Assembly (NCBI GenBank): GCA_026395775.1
Contig: JAPLYA010000129.1
Coordinates: 1-12,017, forward strand
From: Candidatus Pacearchaeota archaeon
GTDB taxonomy: Archaea > Nanobdellota > Nanobdellia > Pacearchaeales > GW2011-AR1
Direction: 5' to 3'
Length of the DNA: 12,017 nucleotides
The position numbers were made by a program, and so were the translations under genes. The notes under the pieces were generated by a model. That model was not told where the DNA came from. It did no database searches and saw only the letters and a program-made list of their open reading frames with translations. Position 1 is the first letter of the stretch, and each line of letters starts with the position of its first letter. Shown here one piece after another: positions 5,913 to 12,017 of the stretch.

Positions 5913-6095
5913 GCATTATTTTATAAACTCTTATTTTATTCTTTTTTGTCCTGGTTTATTGAGGCAATGCCCATGATATAAAAGGACTACACGCTAATCT
6001 GTCAGCGCATATTTGATTTAATTTTAAGCCATGAAGTACAGATGTTTCTTGCGAGAAACTTCAGTGATGCAACGGTAAATTAGCTACAAGCTTCG
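5913..6095 (+). ncRNA. Spacer upstream of TR, likely part of the DGR template RNA
   Basis: There is no ORF between the target stop and the TR. It opens with a T-rich run (5930-5947) that could partly terminate the target message and contains a TATA-like TTTTATAAA. Foldable parts are CGCT (5992-5995) with AGCG (6004-6007), and a stronger element: GTTTCT (6044-6049), loop TGCG, AGAAAC (6054-6059), closed further out by TGAA (6032-6035) and TTCA (6060-6063). DGR reverse transcription needs structured RNA beside TR in studied systems. Assigning this stretch to that role is inference. Confidence 0.45.
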
Positions 6096-6177
6096 GTGGT
6101 TTTATGGTGTTGACAACGATTCTGACTTCAATGGCAACAACAGGAACTTGAACTACAACAACCGAGTGCTCGGAATA
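6096..6177 (+). repeat. DGR template repeat (TR)
   Basis: This is the 82-nt template from which adenine-mutagenised cDNA is copied into VR. It contains 26 adenines, and 13 of them are substituted in VR. Read in the same frame as VR it encodes eight AAY (Asn) codons, the codon type that under A-mutagenesis can yield many residues but no stop. The frame is open from 6079 and continuous with the reverse transcriptase ORF, ending only 24 nt before its ATG. Confidence 0.96.
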
Positions 6178-6201
6178 GCCCTAAACCCAAGACAGATATT
6201 T

Positions 6202-7215
6202 ATGAATTCACAAAATTTTTACGAGCAAATTTGTAATTTAAGCAATTTAATTCTTGCTTGGAGAAAAGCAAGAAAACACAAGACTAAGAAGCATTATGTT
6301 AAAGAATTTGAAAAAGATACATTGGGCAACTTGCTAAAACTGCAGGAAGAAATAAAATCTCAAACATATTATCCAAAACTTTTAAAAACTTTTATTCTCC
6401 GCGACCCAAAAACTCGCAAAATATCCAAAGCGGATTTCAGAGACAGAATCGTTCATCATGCTATTTGCAACATAATTGAACCTCTCTTTGACAAATCTTT
6501 TATTTATGATTCTTGTGCAAATAGAATTGGAAAGGGAAATCTTTTTGCAGTAAAAAGATTTTATCATTTTTTAAGGAAAGTCACAAAAAATAATTCAAAA
6601 TCCTGCTTTGTCCTTAAAGCAGATATAAAACATTATTTTCAAGAAGTTAATCATAAAATCTTAATTGAGTTAATAAAAAGAAAGTTAAACGATAAGCGAA
6701 CCATTTGGCTTATTGAAAAAATTCTTGAAAATGGAAAAAATCAAGAAAATAAAGGCATGCCTCTAGGAAATTTAACAAGCCAGTTTTTCGCAAATATCTA
6801 TCTTCATGAGCTTGATTTTTTTATTAAGCACGAGTTAAAAATTAAAGCTTATATTAAATATGTAGATGATTTTGTTATTCTTCACAAGTCAAAAGAGCAA
6901 CTAGAATTGTGGAAGCAAGAAATTGATAAATTTTTAAGAGAAAAATTAAAGCTTGAGTTGCATCCAGAAAAATCTAGGATTATTTCACTTTTTCAAGGAG
7001 TTGATTTTGTCGGCTTTCGCTGTTTTCGGCATTTTAAGTTATTAAGGAAAAGGAATATAATAAAAATGCGGAATCGGATTAGAGAATATAAAGAATTAAA
7101 ATTGACTTTTAAAAAACTTCTTGAAAGCTTTCAGGGTTGGCAGGCTTATGCAAAATGGGCAAACAGCATTCTCTTAAGAAAAAGCACGATAAAGACAATC
7201 TGCCAGCAAGAATAG
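6202..7215 (+). CDS. DGR reverse transcriptase
   Basis: This is 337 aa from ATG 6202 and copies the TR RNA with adenine-directed errors. Group II intron-like RT motifs appear in order: an N-terminal FYEQICNLSNLILAWRKARK typical of DGR RTs; RDPKTRKISKADFRDRIVHH; motif A VLKADIKHYF with D141; GMPLGNLTSQFF (185-196), where the xxxxSQ form replaces the QGxxxSP of retroviral or intron RTs and is diagnostic for DGRs; motif C YVDD (220-223); LHPEKS and VDFVGFR near the thumb. No maturase endonuclease domain is present. The open frame runs upstream through TR, but no ATG exists there. I place the start at 6202 because RT homology begins directly after it and the TR must stay free to act as RNA. No Avd gene is adjacent. 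There is no strong promoter at 6202, so it is probably read from upstream with TR. Confidence 0.95.
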   Translation: MNSQNFYEQICNLSNLILAWRKARKHKTKKHYVKEFEKDTLGNLLKLQEEIKSQTYYPKLLKTFILRDPKTRKISKADFRDRIVHHAICNIIEPLFDKSFIYDSCANRIGKGNLFAVKRFYHFLRKVTKNNSKSCFVLKADIKHYFQEVNHKILIELIKRKLNDKRTIWLIEKILENGKNQENKGMPLGNLTSQFFANIYLHELDFFIKHELKIKAYIKYVDDFVILHKSKEQLELWKQEIDKFLREKLKLELHPEKSRIISLFQGVDFVGFRCFRHFKLLRKRNIIKMRNRIREYKELKLTFKKLLESFQGWQAYAKWANSILLRKSTIKTICQQE

Positions 7216-7223
7216 CCGAAGGA

Positions 7224-7233
7224 TTTTTAAATA
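7224..7233 (+). promoter_or_regulatory. TATA box of the toroid/Cys-rich membrane protein
   Basis: TTTTTAAATA lies 20-29 nt before ATG 7253 with no Shine-Dalgarno, which fits a separate leaderless transcript starting right after the reverse transcriptase gene. Confidence 0.45.
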
Positions 7234-7252
7234 GCTCATTTCTTATAATAAC

Positions 7253-9019
7253 ATGAAAAAGATTGGTGCAGTATTAATATTATTCCTATTCTTAATATCC
7301 TTAACTTTAGTTTCTGCTGCTGCGAATGAAACAGATGAAAAAGCAATTGCTTGTTTGGAAAGCAAACTAGGAAACAACTGTGGGAATTCCGATAGTGTAG
7401 AGCAATTATCTTTCTCTCTATTGGCAATGGGCCATGAATCTTCTGTTCAATCTGCCTGCAGATCTGCCCTAAAATCAAAAACTTCAAGTCTCGGCTGCTT
7501 ACCTTCTTCTTCGTGCAATATAAAAGATACTTCTCTAGCTCTATTAGCTTTATCAAGTATAGGAGAGAACACAGACAATCTTGAATCATGGATTTCTAGC
7601 CATAACAGAACAACTGATTTAGAATGGTACTTAGAGATTGACTCGAGTTCAGCAACTAGCTGCACAATATCCTATGATTCAAATGATTATACAATTTCAA
7701 TAGCAGAAAATAAAAAAATTTCAGGAAGTCCTGGAAATTGTCTAGCTCTAGCCTATGACAACTATTGGTTGAGAATAAATTCTAATTGCATAAACACAGA
7801 GTTTACAATTTCATGTGATCAAAGTTTTATTTCAACATTATTGTATAAGAGACCTTCCAGCAACATATGGTATATTTCTTCTGATGTTCAGTCTTCAACA
7901 TCCGGAGGAACAACAAACCACAAAGTTTCCTCGTTGTGTCTTGGAATATCTTCTTGCAGCTATGAAGACACCTTGCTAGCTGTTCTTGCTTTGCAAAAAG
8001 CAGGAGTAGAAATAAAACCTTATTTGCCTTATCTAATATCATATGCCTCTGATAATACAAAATATTCTTCATACTCCTTACTTTATTTTATCACAAATTC
8101 AAATGAATATTTAGCAAATACTTTATCGCAACAGAAATCACAAGGTTACTGGGATCTTGGTTCAGATCAGAAGTTTTATGATACAGCCTTAGCTTTATTA
8201 GCTATTTCTGATGCTCCAGAAACAAAAGCTAAGAATTGGCTGGCTCAAAATCAAGGAACAGATGGTTGCTGGAATTCAGGAAATATTCGGGATACAGCTG
8301 CTTTAATCTGGGGCGGCTGGCCAAGAACAGCAGCAACAGTTACTGAAACTGCAAGTTGCAGCGGAACAGGTTATTGCATGTCCTCTGGCGAATGTTATGA
8401 TGCAGGCGGAAATATTTTAAAAAACTTTTTATGTTCAGGTGTTCAAGTTTGCTGTGACAAGCAAGTTGCAGAAAAAACCTGTCAAGAAAAATCAGGAATT
8501 ATTTGTTCCTCTGGGAAAGAATGTTCAGTAGCAGAAGTTTCAGCTTCTAACACAAACTATTGCTGTGTTGGAACTTGCGAAGAGCCTGTTACAACCCCAG
8601 AATGTGAGCAAAACAGCTACAGTTGTAGATCTTCTTGCTTAGATGGAGAAGAAACCTCTTCCTTAGCTTGTGGTTCTGGAAAAACCTGCTGCAAGCCTTC
8701 AACTTCAACTCCCTCAGGCAGTTCATGGTGGATTTGGATTTTAGTAATTTTAATTATTCTAGTTGCACTAGCAATCATATTCAGAAAAAGAATTCAAGTA
8801 TGGTGGTTTAATAGAAAACATAAAATAGGTGAGTCAAAAGTTACTCAAACTCGCCCAGGATTTCCTCCATACTCTGCTTTAAGGCCAATGATGCCTCGAC
8901 CTCCAGTCAGACCTCAACCAGCACAAGCTAGACCAGCAGCCAGGCCACCAGCTCCAAAATCAAAAACAGATTCAGAGTTAGAAGCAACATTGAAAAAGCT
9001 TAGAGAAATGAGCAAGTAA
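7253..9019 (+). CDS. Secreted membrane-anchored protein with toroid-like repeats and Cys-rich modules
   Basis: This is 588 aa. A signal peptide (MKKIGAVLILFLFLISLTLV then SAA) directs export. Residues about 30-365 contain helical repeats with DTxLALLAL-type motifs at D92, D239, D310 and D347, plus QGTDGCWNSG and WGGW. These resemble the alpha/alpha-toroid of terpenoid cyclases, prenyltransferases and alpha-2-macroglobulins, but I see no catalytic DXDD, so the role is more likely structural or binding. Residues 369-480 hold three Cys-rich modules. The middle one follows C-x7-C-x5-C-x12-CC-x3-C, and the outer two end in C-x5-CC. A TM helix spans about 492-510, followed by a basic then Pro-rich cytoplasmic tail with many PRP/PAP steps and a short charged helix at the end. 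The next gene shares one Cys module and the same topology, so the pair may act together in the envelope. The function is unknown. Confidence 0.8.
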   Translation: MKKIGAVLILFLFLISLTLVSAAANETDEKAIACLESKLGNNCGNSDSVEQLSFSLLAMGHESSVQSACRSALKSKTSSLGCLPSSSCNIKDTSLALLALSSIGENTDNLESWISSHNRTTDLEWYLEIDSSSATSCTISYDSNDYTISIAENKKISGSPGNCLALAYDNYWLRINSNCINTEFTISCDQSFISTLLYKRPSSNIWYISSDVQSSTSGGTTNHKVSSLCLGISSCSYEDTLLAVLALQKAGVEIKPYLPYLISYASDNTKYSSYSLLYFITNSNEYLANTLSQQKSQGYWDLGSDQKFYDTALALLAISDAPETKAKNWLAQNQGTDGCWNSGNIRDTAALIWGGWPRTAATVTETASCSGTGYCMSSGECYDAGGNILKNFLCSGVQVCCDKQVAEKTCQEKSGIICSSGKECSVAEVSASNTNYCCVGTCEEPVTTPECEQNSYSCRSSCLDGEETSSLACGSGKTCCKPSTSTPSGSSWWIWILVILIILVALAIIFRKRIQVWWFNRKHKIGESKVTQTRPGFPPYSALRPMMPRPPVRPQPAQARPAARPPAPKSKTDSELEATLKKLREMSK

Positions 9020-9020
9020 G

Positions 9021-9030
9021 ATTTATTAAT
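9021..9030 (+). promoter_or_regulatory. Weak TATA-like element before the second Cys-module protein
   Basis: ATTTATTAAT lies 21-30 nt upstream of ATG 9051. The 31-nt gap to the preceding gene would also allow co-transcription. Confidence 0.25.
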
Positions 9031-9050
9031 CCCTCTTTCTTAAACTTGAG

Positions 9051-10253
9051 ATGAAAAAAGCTGTGATATTTTTATTATTTTTATCTTTAATTGCAAGTGT
9101 ATCAGCAATTGGCTCAACTTTAAAATCAGAATACAGAACAGGAGAAACACTCATAGCCAGCTTTTCTGGCTTGACAGAATTGAAAACAGAAAATATCTTG
9201 TTCTATTCAGGCAGAGCCTACACTCCACTAGTTTATGACCTAGCCAAAATCCAAGACAGCTATTATCTATATGCACTTTTGCCATTTGAAGAAAAAAACC
9301 TCACACTCAAGTTACTTCAAGCCAAGTTTATAGAGCAAGGTCAGGAAGTGACTCGAGACTTAGTTTATAACTTTCTAGTAAAAGGAAATATCTCAGCTTT
9401 CTCAGTCAACCCTGGATGGGTTATAACTAATGATGATTTCAAGATAAACATACAAAATTATGACAAGCCAACAGCAGTCTCAACTAGTTTTCTAGGAACT
9501 ACAAATCAGTATTCTCTGATAATCGGTGAAGAGAAAACCCTAACTTTTCCAGTCGGAAAAAATTCTTCTCTTGAATTTTTGACAGTTTCAGGAGGGGATA
9601 CAAGTTATAGTATTCCTGTGGCAATATTCAAAAACGAGTCCCAAGCCCCAAAAACAAAATTCTTCAAATTCACAAAATCATTCATAAATCTAACTGTTTT
9701 GAAAGATTCTCCATTATTATACGAAATATATATAATTAACACAGGAGATGAAGATATTCAGAATCTAGAATTATACTCAAGTTCGGAATCAATTACTCTT
9801 GCTCCAACCAGAGTAAGTTTGTTGCCATCAGGAGAAATTATTGCAATAAATCTAACAATGACTCTTGACGAGTCTAAGAATGTAACAATAACAGCCGAGT
9901 CGGATAATGATACAATTGAAACTTTTCTTTTAATCCAAGTTACAGAATCCAAGGAGATATTCCAACAGATAGTTAATGACACCCCTCAAGTTTATCAGCA
10001 AACAGAGACTTGTTCAAGTTTAAATGGAAGAATCTGTCTTGCAACAGAGTCCTGTTCCCTGCCAGAAAAGCTAACAATAGACGGGCTGTGTTGTCTAGGT
10101 TATTGCCAAGTTGCTTCTTCAGGTTCATCAACCTGGTTATATATTGTGATAATTGTAGTTGTTCTAGCATTAATTGGCTTTTTTGTTTATAAAAGGCTAA
10201 AATTTAAAAGTAAATTTGGATTTCAATTGCCCCCCAATCTCAACCCTCGTTAA
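9051..10253 (+). CDS. Secreted, single-TM protein with beta-sandwich ectodomain and one Cys-rich module
   Basis: This is 400 aa. It has a signal peptide (MKKAVIFLLFLSLIASVSA) and an ectodomain of predicted beta strands with many N-x-S/T sequons. One segment (about 225-300), with LYEIYIINTGDEDIQNLELY, looks like an Ig-like NEW3/CARDB-type domain. A single Cys module at 321-352 has spacing C-x7-C-x5-C-x11-CC-x3-C, the same as the middle module of the upstream neighbour. A TM helix spans about 362-380, and a short basic tail of 20 residues follows. It lies 31 nt after the neighbour in the same orientation and is probably co-expressed. The stop codon (10251-10253) runs into an inverted repeat copy. 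It is likely a cell-envelope protein; its partner or ligand is unknown. Confidence 0.78.
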   Translation: MKKAVIFLLFLSLIASVSAIGSTLKSEYRTGETLIASFSGLTELKTENILFYSGRAYTPLVYDLAKIQDSYYLYALLPFEEKNLTLKLLQAKFIEQGQEVTRDLVYNFLVKGNISAFSVNPGWVITNDDFKINIQNYDKPTAVSTSFLGTTNQYSLIIGEEKTLTFPVGKNSSLEFLTVSGGDTSYSIPVAIFKNESQAPKTKFFKFTKSFINLTVLKDSPLLYEIYIINTGDEDIQNLELYSSSESITLAPTRVSLLPSGEIIAINLTMTLDESKNVTITAESDNDTIETFLLIQVTESKEIFQQIVNDTPQVYQQTETCSSLNGRICLATESCSLPEKLTIDGLCCLGYCQVASSGSSTWLYIVIIVVVLALIGFFVYKRLKFKSKFGFQLPPNLNPR

Positions 10254-10267
10254 GTTTACAAAAATAG
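10252..10267 (-). repeat. Inverted dispersed repeat, copy 5
   Basis: This is identical over 16 nt to 5058-5073 and begins within the stop codon of the preceding gene. The similarity seems to continue loosely, with TTTACTAACAAAA (10299-10311) resembling TTTACCAACAAAA (5081-5093). Confidence 0.55.
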
Positions 10268-10318
10268 CTTAGTATTTACTTCTGAAAGAGTTCAATATTT
10301 ACTAACAAAACAGAAAAC

Positions 10319-10329
10319 TATATATATAT
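10319..10329 (+). promoter_or_regulatory. TATA box of the surface protein gene
   Basis: The alternating TATATATATAT run lies 52-62 nt before ATG 10381. Transcription would start near 10350, leaving a leader of about 30 nt that carries a Shine-Dalgarno. Confidence 0.45.
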
Positions 10330-10369
10330 CCCCATTAAAAATTACGATAATTAGTAGTAAGCAGTGAAA

Positions 10370-10375
10370 GGAGGT
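10370..10375 (+). promoter_or_regulatory. Strong Shine-Dalgarno of the surface protein gene
   Basis: GGAGGT within GAAAGGAGGTAAAAA sits 5 nt before ATG 10381. Other genes in the window lack such a site, so this gene is probably highly translated from a leadered mRNA. It fixes the start codon. Confidence 0.8.
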
Positions 10376-10380
10376 AAAAA

Positions 10381-11520
10381 ATGAAAACAAAAGAGTGGAT
10401 ATCAATAGTTATTGTTGTAATAGTTGTAGCAGTTCTAGCGAGTTTGATAACTGCTAATATCACTGGAAATGTGATAAAAGTTTCTTCTGTAACAAGAGGC
10501 ACAGAGGTTTATACAAAAGCCGAAGTTGATTCTAAGCTTAACACCTTAGACACAAAAATAAGTGCGGTTGATAAGAAAATTGATAACCATATATGGGGAG
10601 TAACAACCCCGCCTGCGCCTCCAACTCCAGGGATGGTAACTTTGTTGCCAATAACCTTTAAGTTTAATCCTGCTAATAGCAATCAGAGAAATAGTAAAGA
10701 TAAAAATGGAGCAACAATATTTTATGATACTTCAGTAGGGACAGGAAATAAAGTGGTTATAAAATATAACGGGGATGCAATAGTTTTAGATGGCGACAAC
10801 TCTGCTAATGTATTTGTTGAATTTACTTCAGAATTAAACCCAAGTTCAAGCAAGAGAATAGTTTTTGCACACGATACAGATGGAACAGGGGATTCCAAAT
10901 TGAATTTAATAAGACTAGCAAATGCAAATAACAACACGATACATGTTGTTGAAGGAGAAGCAGCATATGTAAACGAGTATATTGTTGTAAATAGCAATAA
11001 TGAAGGTAGAATCTTGCAAGTCAAGAGTTTACCAACAGGAACTTCTTCAACAGACAATATCCAAGTAGATGATATAGTTTCAGGAGAAACATTCAGGTTT
11101 ATAACAGGATACAAGAATTACACAGAATCTGCTCAGACAATTGGCGGCGGAGAATACTGGGCCTCTATAAATATAAATAGGGCCGATAGAGCTTTATCAA
11201 CAGTCAAGATGGTTTGGGGAGCAGGAGCAAGAGCTTCAGCTTCAGGAGCAAATGTTGGAACAGAGAAAACAATTGCACCAAAGATAGGGCTAGCAAATGG
11301 AAACTCGATTGCTCTAGGATATGTGCGAGATATATTCTCAGCATATAAAATAGACAACAATCAGGTTACTAGCAGCATATATAATGCGAATAATCCCGCA
11401 GTTCTGTTTATAGAGTCTAATGGGGCTATGATTTTAGTTCCAGTTGGCAAGAAAGGTACAAGTACGCTCGTGCCAGCACCAATTGAACCCTTAGCTTCAA
11501 CAACAACAGTTGGAATCTAG
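10381..11520 (+). CDS. Membrane-anchored surface protein, possibly S-layer-like or fibre-like
   Basis: This is 379 aa. An N-terminal hydrophobic helix (about 7-26) after the basic start MKTKEW likely anchors the protein with its C-terminus outside. The segment ITGNVIKV follows. Residues 44-70 (YTKAEVDSKLNTLDTKISAV and on) form a short coiled coil resembling trimerising stalks of fibres. A Pro-rich linker (TTPPAPPTPG, 75-84) leads to a large polar, beta-rich Gly/Ser/Asn/Thr domain (90-365) without cysteine, ending in a Pro/Ala/Thr tail. Low Cys, high Asn/Thr content and the strong Shine-Dalgarno fit an abundant extracellular protein such as an S-layer or pilus-like subunit. I do not recognise the family. 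The gene stands alone with its own promoter and a T-rich terminator. Confidence 0.75.
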   Translation: MKTKEWISIVIVVIVVAVLASLITANITGNVIKVSSVTRGTEVYTKAEVDSKLNTLDTKISAVDKKIDNHIWGVTTPPAPPTPGMVTLLPITFKFNPANSNQRNSKDKNGATIFYDTSVGTGNKVVIKYNGDAIVLDGDNSANVFVEFTSELNPSSSKRIVFAHDTDGTGDSKLNLIRLANANNNTIHVVEGEAAYVNEYIVVNSNNEGRILQVKSLPTGTSSTDNIQVDDIVSGETFRFITGYKNYTESAQTIGGGEYWASININRADRALSTVKMVWGAGARASASGANVGTEKTIAPKIGLANGNSIALGYVRDIFSAYKIDNNQVTSSIYNANNPAVLFIESNGAMILVPVGKKGTSTLVPAPIEPLASTTTVGI

Positions 11521-11556
11521 AAATATTTTTTTATTTTTTTTCTTTATTTTCTTCTT
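11521..11556 (+). terminator. T-rich terminator after the surface protein gene
   Basis: Directly after the TAG stop a 36-nt stretch is almost entirely T with few A and C, including runs of eight or more T. Archaeal RNA polymerase terminates at such T tracts on the non-template strand. Confidence 0.7.
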
Positions 11557-11560
11557 ATGT

Positions 11561-11794
11561 CTACTTGATAGAATTATCTTCGGTAGCATTATTTTTCTTT
11601 TTCAAGATTAAACCAACCAGCAATCCAAGTAGACTGAATAATATAAGGGGCAGAGGATAGAAGAGTATGCAACCCATACATTCTTCTCCAGAACATCTGG
11701 TTATAAATGTGCATGGTATGCCGATTAGAAAATATATAGGATATGCACTTATATAAGGAAATAAACTACTTTTTATTACTAAATCAGCAGCCAC
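11561..11794 (-). CDS. Small membrane protein, start uncertain
   Basis: From GTG 11794 the product is 77 aa with two hydrophobic segments (FPYISAYPIYFLIGIPCTFI and, after a Cys-bearing loop RCSGEECMGC, a second of about 25 residues) and a Lys/Asn tail. The reading frame stays open and hydrophobic upstream to 11944 (127 codons in all), adding WKYPILGALISEILIGYLRY and further membrane-like sequence, but contains no ATG, GTG or TTG above 11794. The true protein is therefore probably longer, with a non-standard start, a frameshift, or a broken 5' end. An ATG at 11888 lies in another frame and is closed after about 22 codons. The TATA element at 11944-11951 also reads as TATATAAA on this strand and could serve this gene. 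The family is not recognised. Confidence 0.45.
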   Translation of the reverse strand: MAADLVIKSSLFPYISAYPIYFLIGIPCTFITRCSGEECMGCILFYPLPLILFSLLGLLVGLILKKKNNATEDNSIK

Positions 11795-11943
11795 ACCAGA
11801 GATAGGATAATATATAAAATTAATAAAATATCTTAGATATCCAATTAAAATTTCTGAAATCAGCGCCCCAAGTATTGGATACTTCCATATAGGATTTTTT
11901 ATTATTTTGATTATCAGATACTGTATAGTTATCGTCAGATAGA

Positions 11944-11951
11944 TTTATATA
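11944..11951 (+). promoter_or_regulatory. TATA box, possibly shared by divergent genes
   Basis: TTTATATA lies 37-44 nt before ATG 11988, leaving a short leader with a Shine-Dalgarno. Read on the other strand it is TATATAAA, suitable for the divergent membrane-protein frame. Confidence 0.4.
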
Positions 11952-11974
11952 CAATTATCTCCTCTTTCTATACG

Positions 11975-11983
11975 AGGAGGTGA
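11975..11983 (+). promoter_or_regulatory. Shine-Dalgarno before the edge gene
   Basis: GAGGAGGTG (11975-11983) ends 4 nt before ATG 11988. It is the second strong ribosome binding site of the window and decides this start. Confidence 0.7.
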
Positions 11984-11987
11984 TAAT

Positions 11988-12017
11988 ATGAAATGTCCTT
12001 TTTGTAAAAGCAATAAA
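11988..12017 (+). CDS. Zinc-ribbon-like protein, N-terminal fragment
   Basis: Ten codons (MKCPFCKSNK) run to the window edge after a strong Shine-Dalgarno. The CPFC knuckle at residues 3-6 suggests a zinc ribbon, as found at the start of many archaeal transcription-related or small ribbon proteins. Nothing more specific can be said from ten residues. Confidence 0.6.
   Translation, partial: MKCPFCKSNK

Noticed and set aside
5704..5916. Arg-rich antisense ORF over the variable repeat
   Set aside because: It is an artefact of the GC-rich VR and hairpin read backwards; it has no promoter, no family features, and would be scrambled by VR mutagenesis.
6148..6201. Reverse transcriptase starting at the TTG inside TR
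   Set aside because: The sequence here is TR, and RT family homology begins right after ATG 6202. A TTG start would fold the mutagenesis template into the enzyme for no visible reason.
7236..8072. Minus-strand ORFs within the toroid/Cys-rich protein gene
   Set aside because: They overlap a well-supported gene with signal peptide, repeats and TM; the antisense products are low-complexity Leu/Ser/Lys shadows.
9973..10192. Short ORFs on both strands overlapping the Cys module of the 9051-10253 gene
   Set aside because: They are alternative frames of the Cys-module and TM coding region without independent start signals.

Overview
The window looks like chromosomal DNA of a DPANN-type archaeon, probably Woesearchaeota- or Pacearchaeota-like. 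This rests on an archaeal PCNA, a eukaryotic-type primase in one compact polypeptide, TATA boxes roughly 20-30 nt before most start codons with no Shine-Dalgarno (leaderless style), AT-rich DNA, and short membrane-anchored Cys-rich secreted proteins. The lineage is inferred, not proven.

Layout. Positions 3-128 are the tail of a DDE-type transposase. PCNA (276-1001, minus) and primase (1224-3788, plus) diverge from a hairpin-bearing intergenic region. The primase is remarkable twice: a 446-residue LAGLIDADG intein (1614-2951) splits the conserved SGGKGMH active-site motif, and the spliced host protein ends in what looks like a PriL-type four-cysteine Fe-S domain, making it a PriS-PriL fusion. 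Next comes a bicistron of a 63-aa four-Cys mini-protein and a Cas4/Dna2-like PD-(D/E)XK Fe-S nuclease (3992-4967), with no CRISPR array visible.

The centrepiece is a complete, compact diversity-generating retroelement (DGR) at 5166-7215. It has a target gene whose C-terminus carries the variable repeat (VR, 5795-5876), a GC-rich hairpin just downstream, a structured spacer, the template repeat (TR, 6096-6177), and a DGR-type reverse transcriptase (6202-7215). TR and VR are 82 nt each with no gaps. They differ at 13 positions, and every one is an adenine in TR. All eight Asn codons of TR are changed in VR. I see no Avd accessory gene.

The right part encodes the cell envelope: two adjacent signal-peptide/single-TM proteins sharing Cys-rich modules (7253-9019, 9051-10253), then a membrane-anchored surface protein with an unusually strong Shine-Dalgarno (10381-11520). 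It closes with a membrane-protein reading frame on the minus strand with an unclear start, and the first codons of a zinc-ribbon-like protein at the right edge.

A family of short AT-rich intergenic repeats in both orientations (1069, 3784, 4976, and inverted at 5058 and 10252) punctuates the region, often directly at stop codons. It is not explained by any gene.
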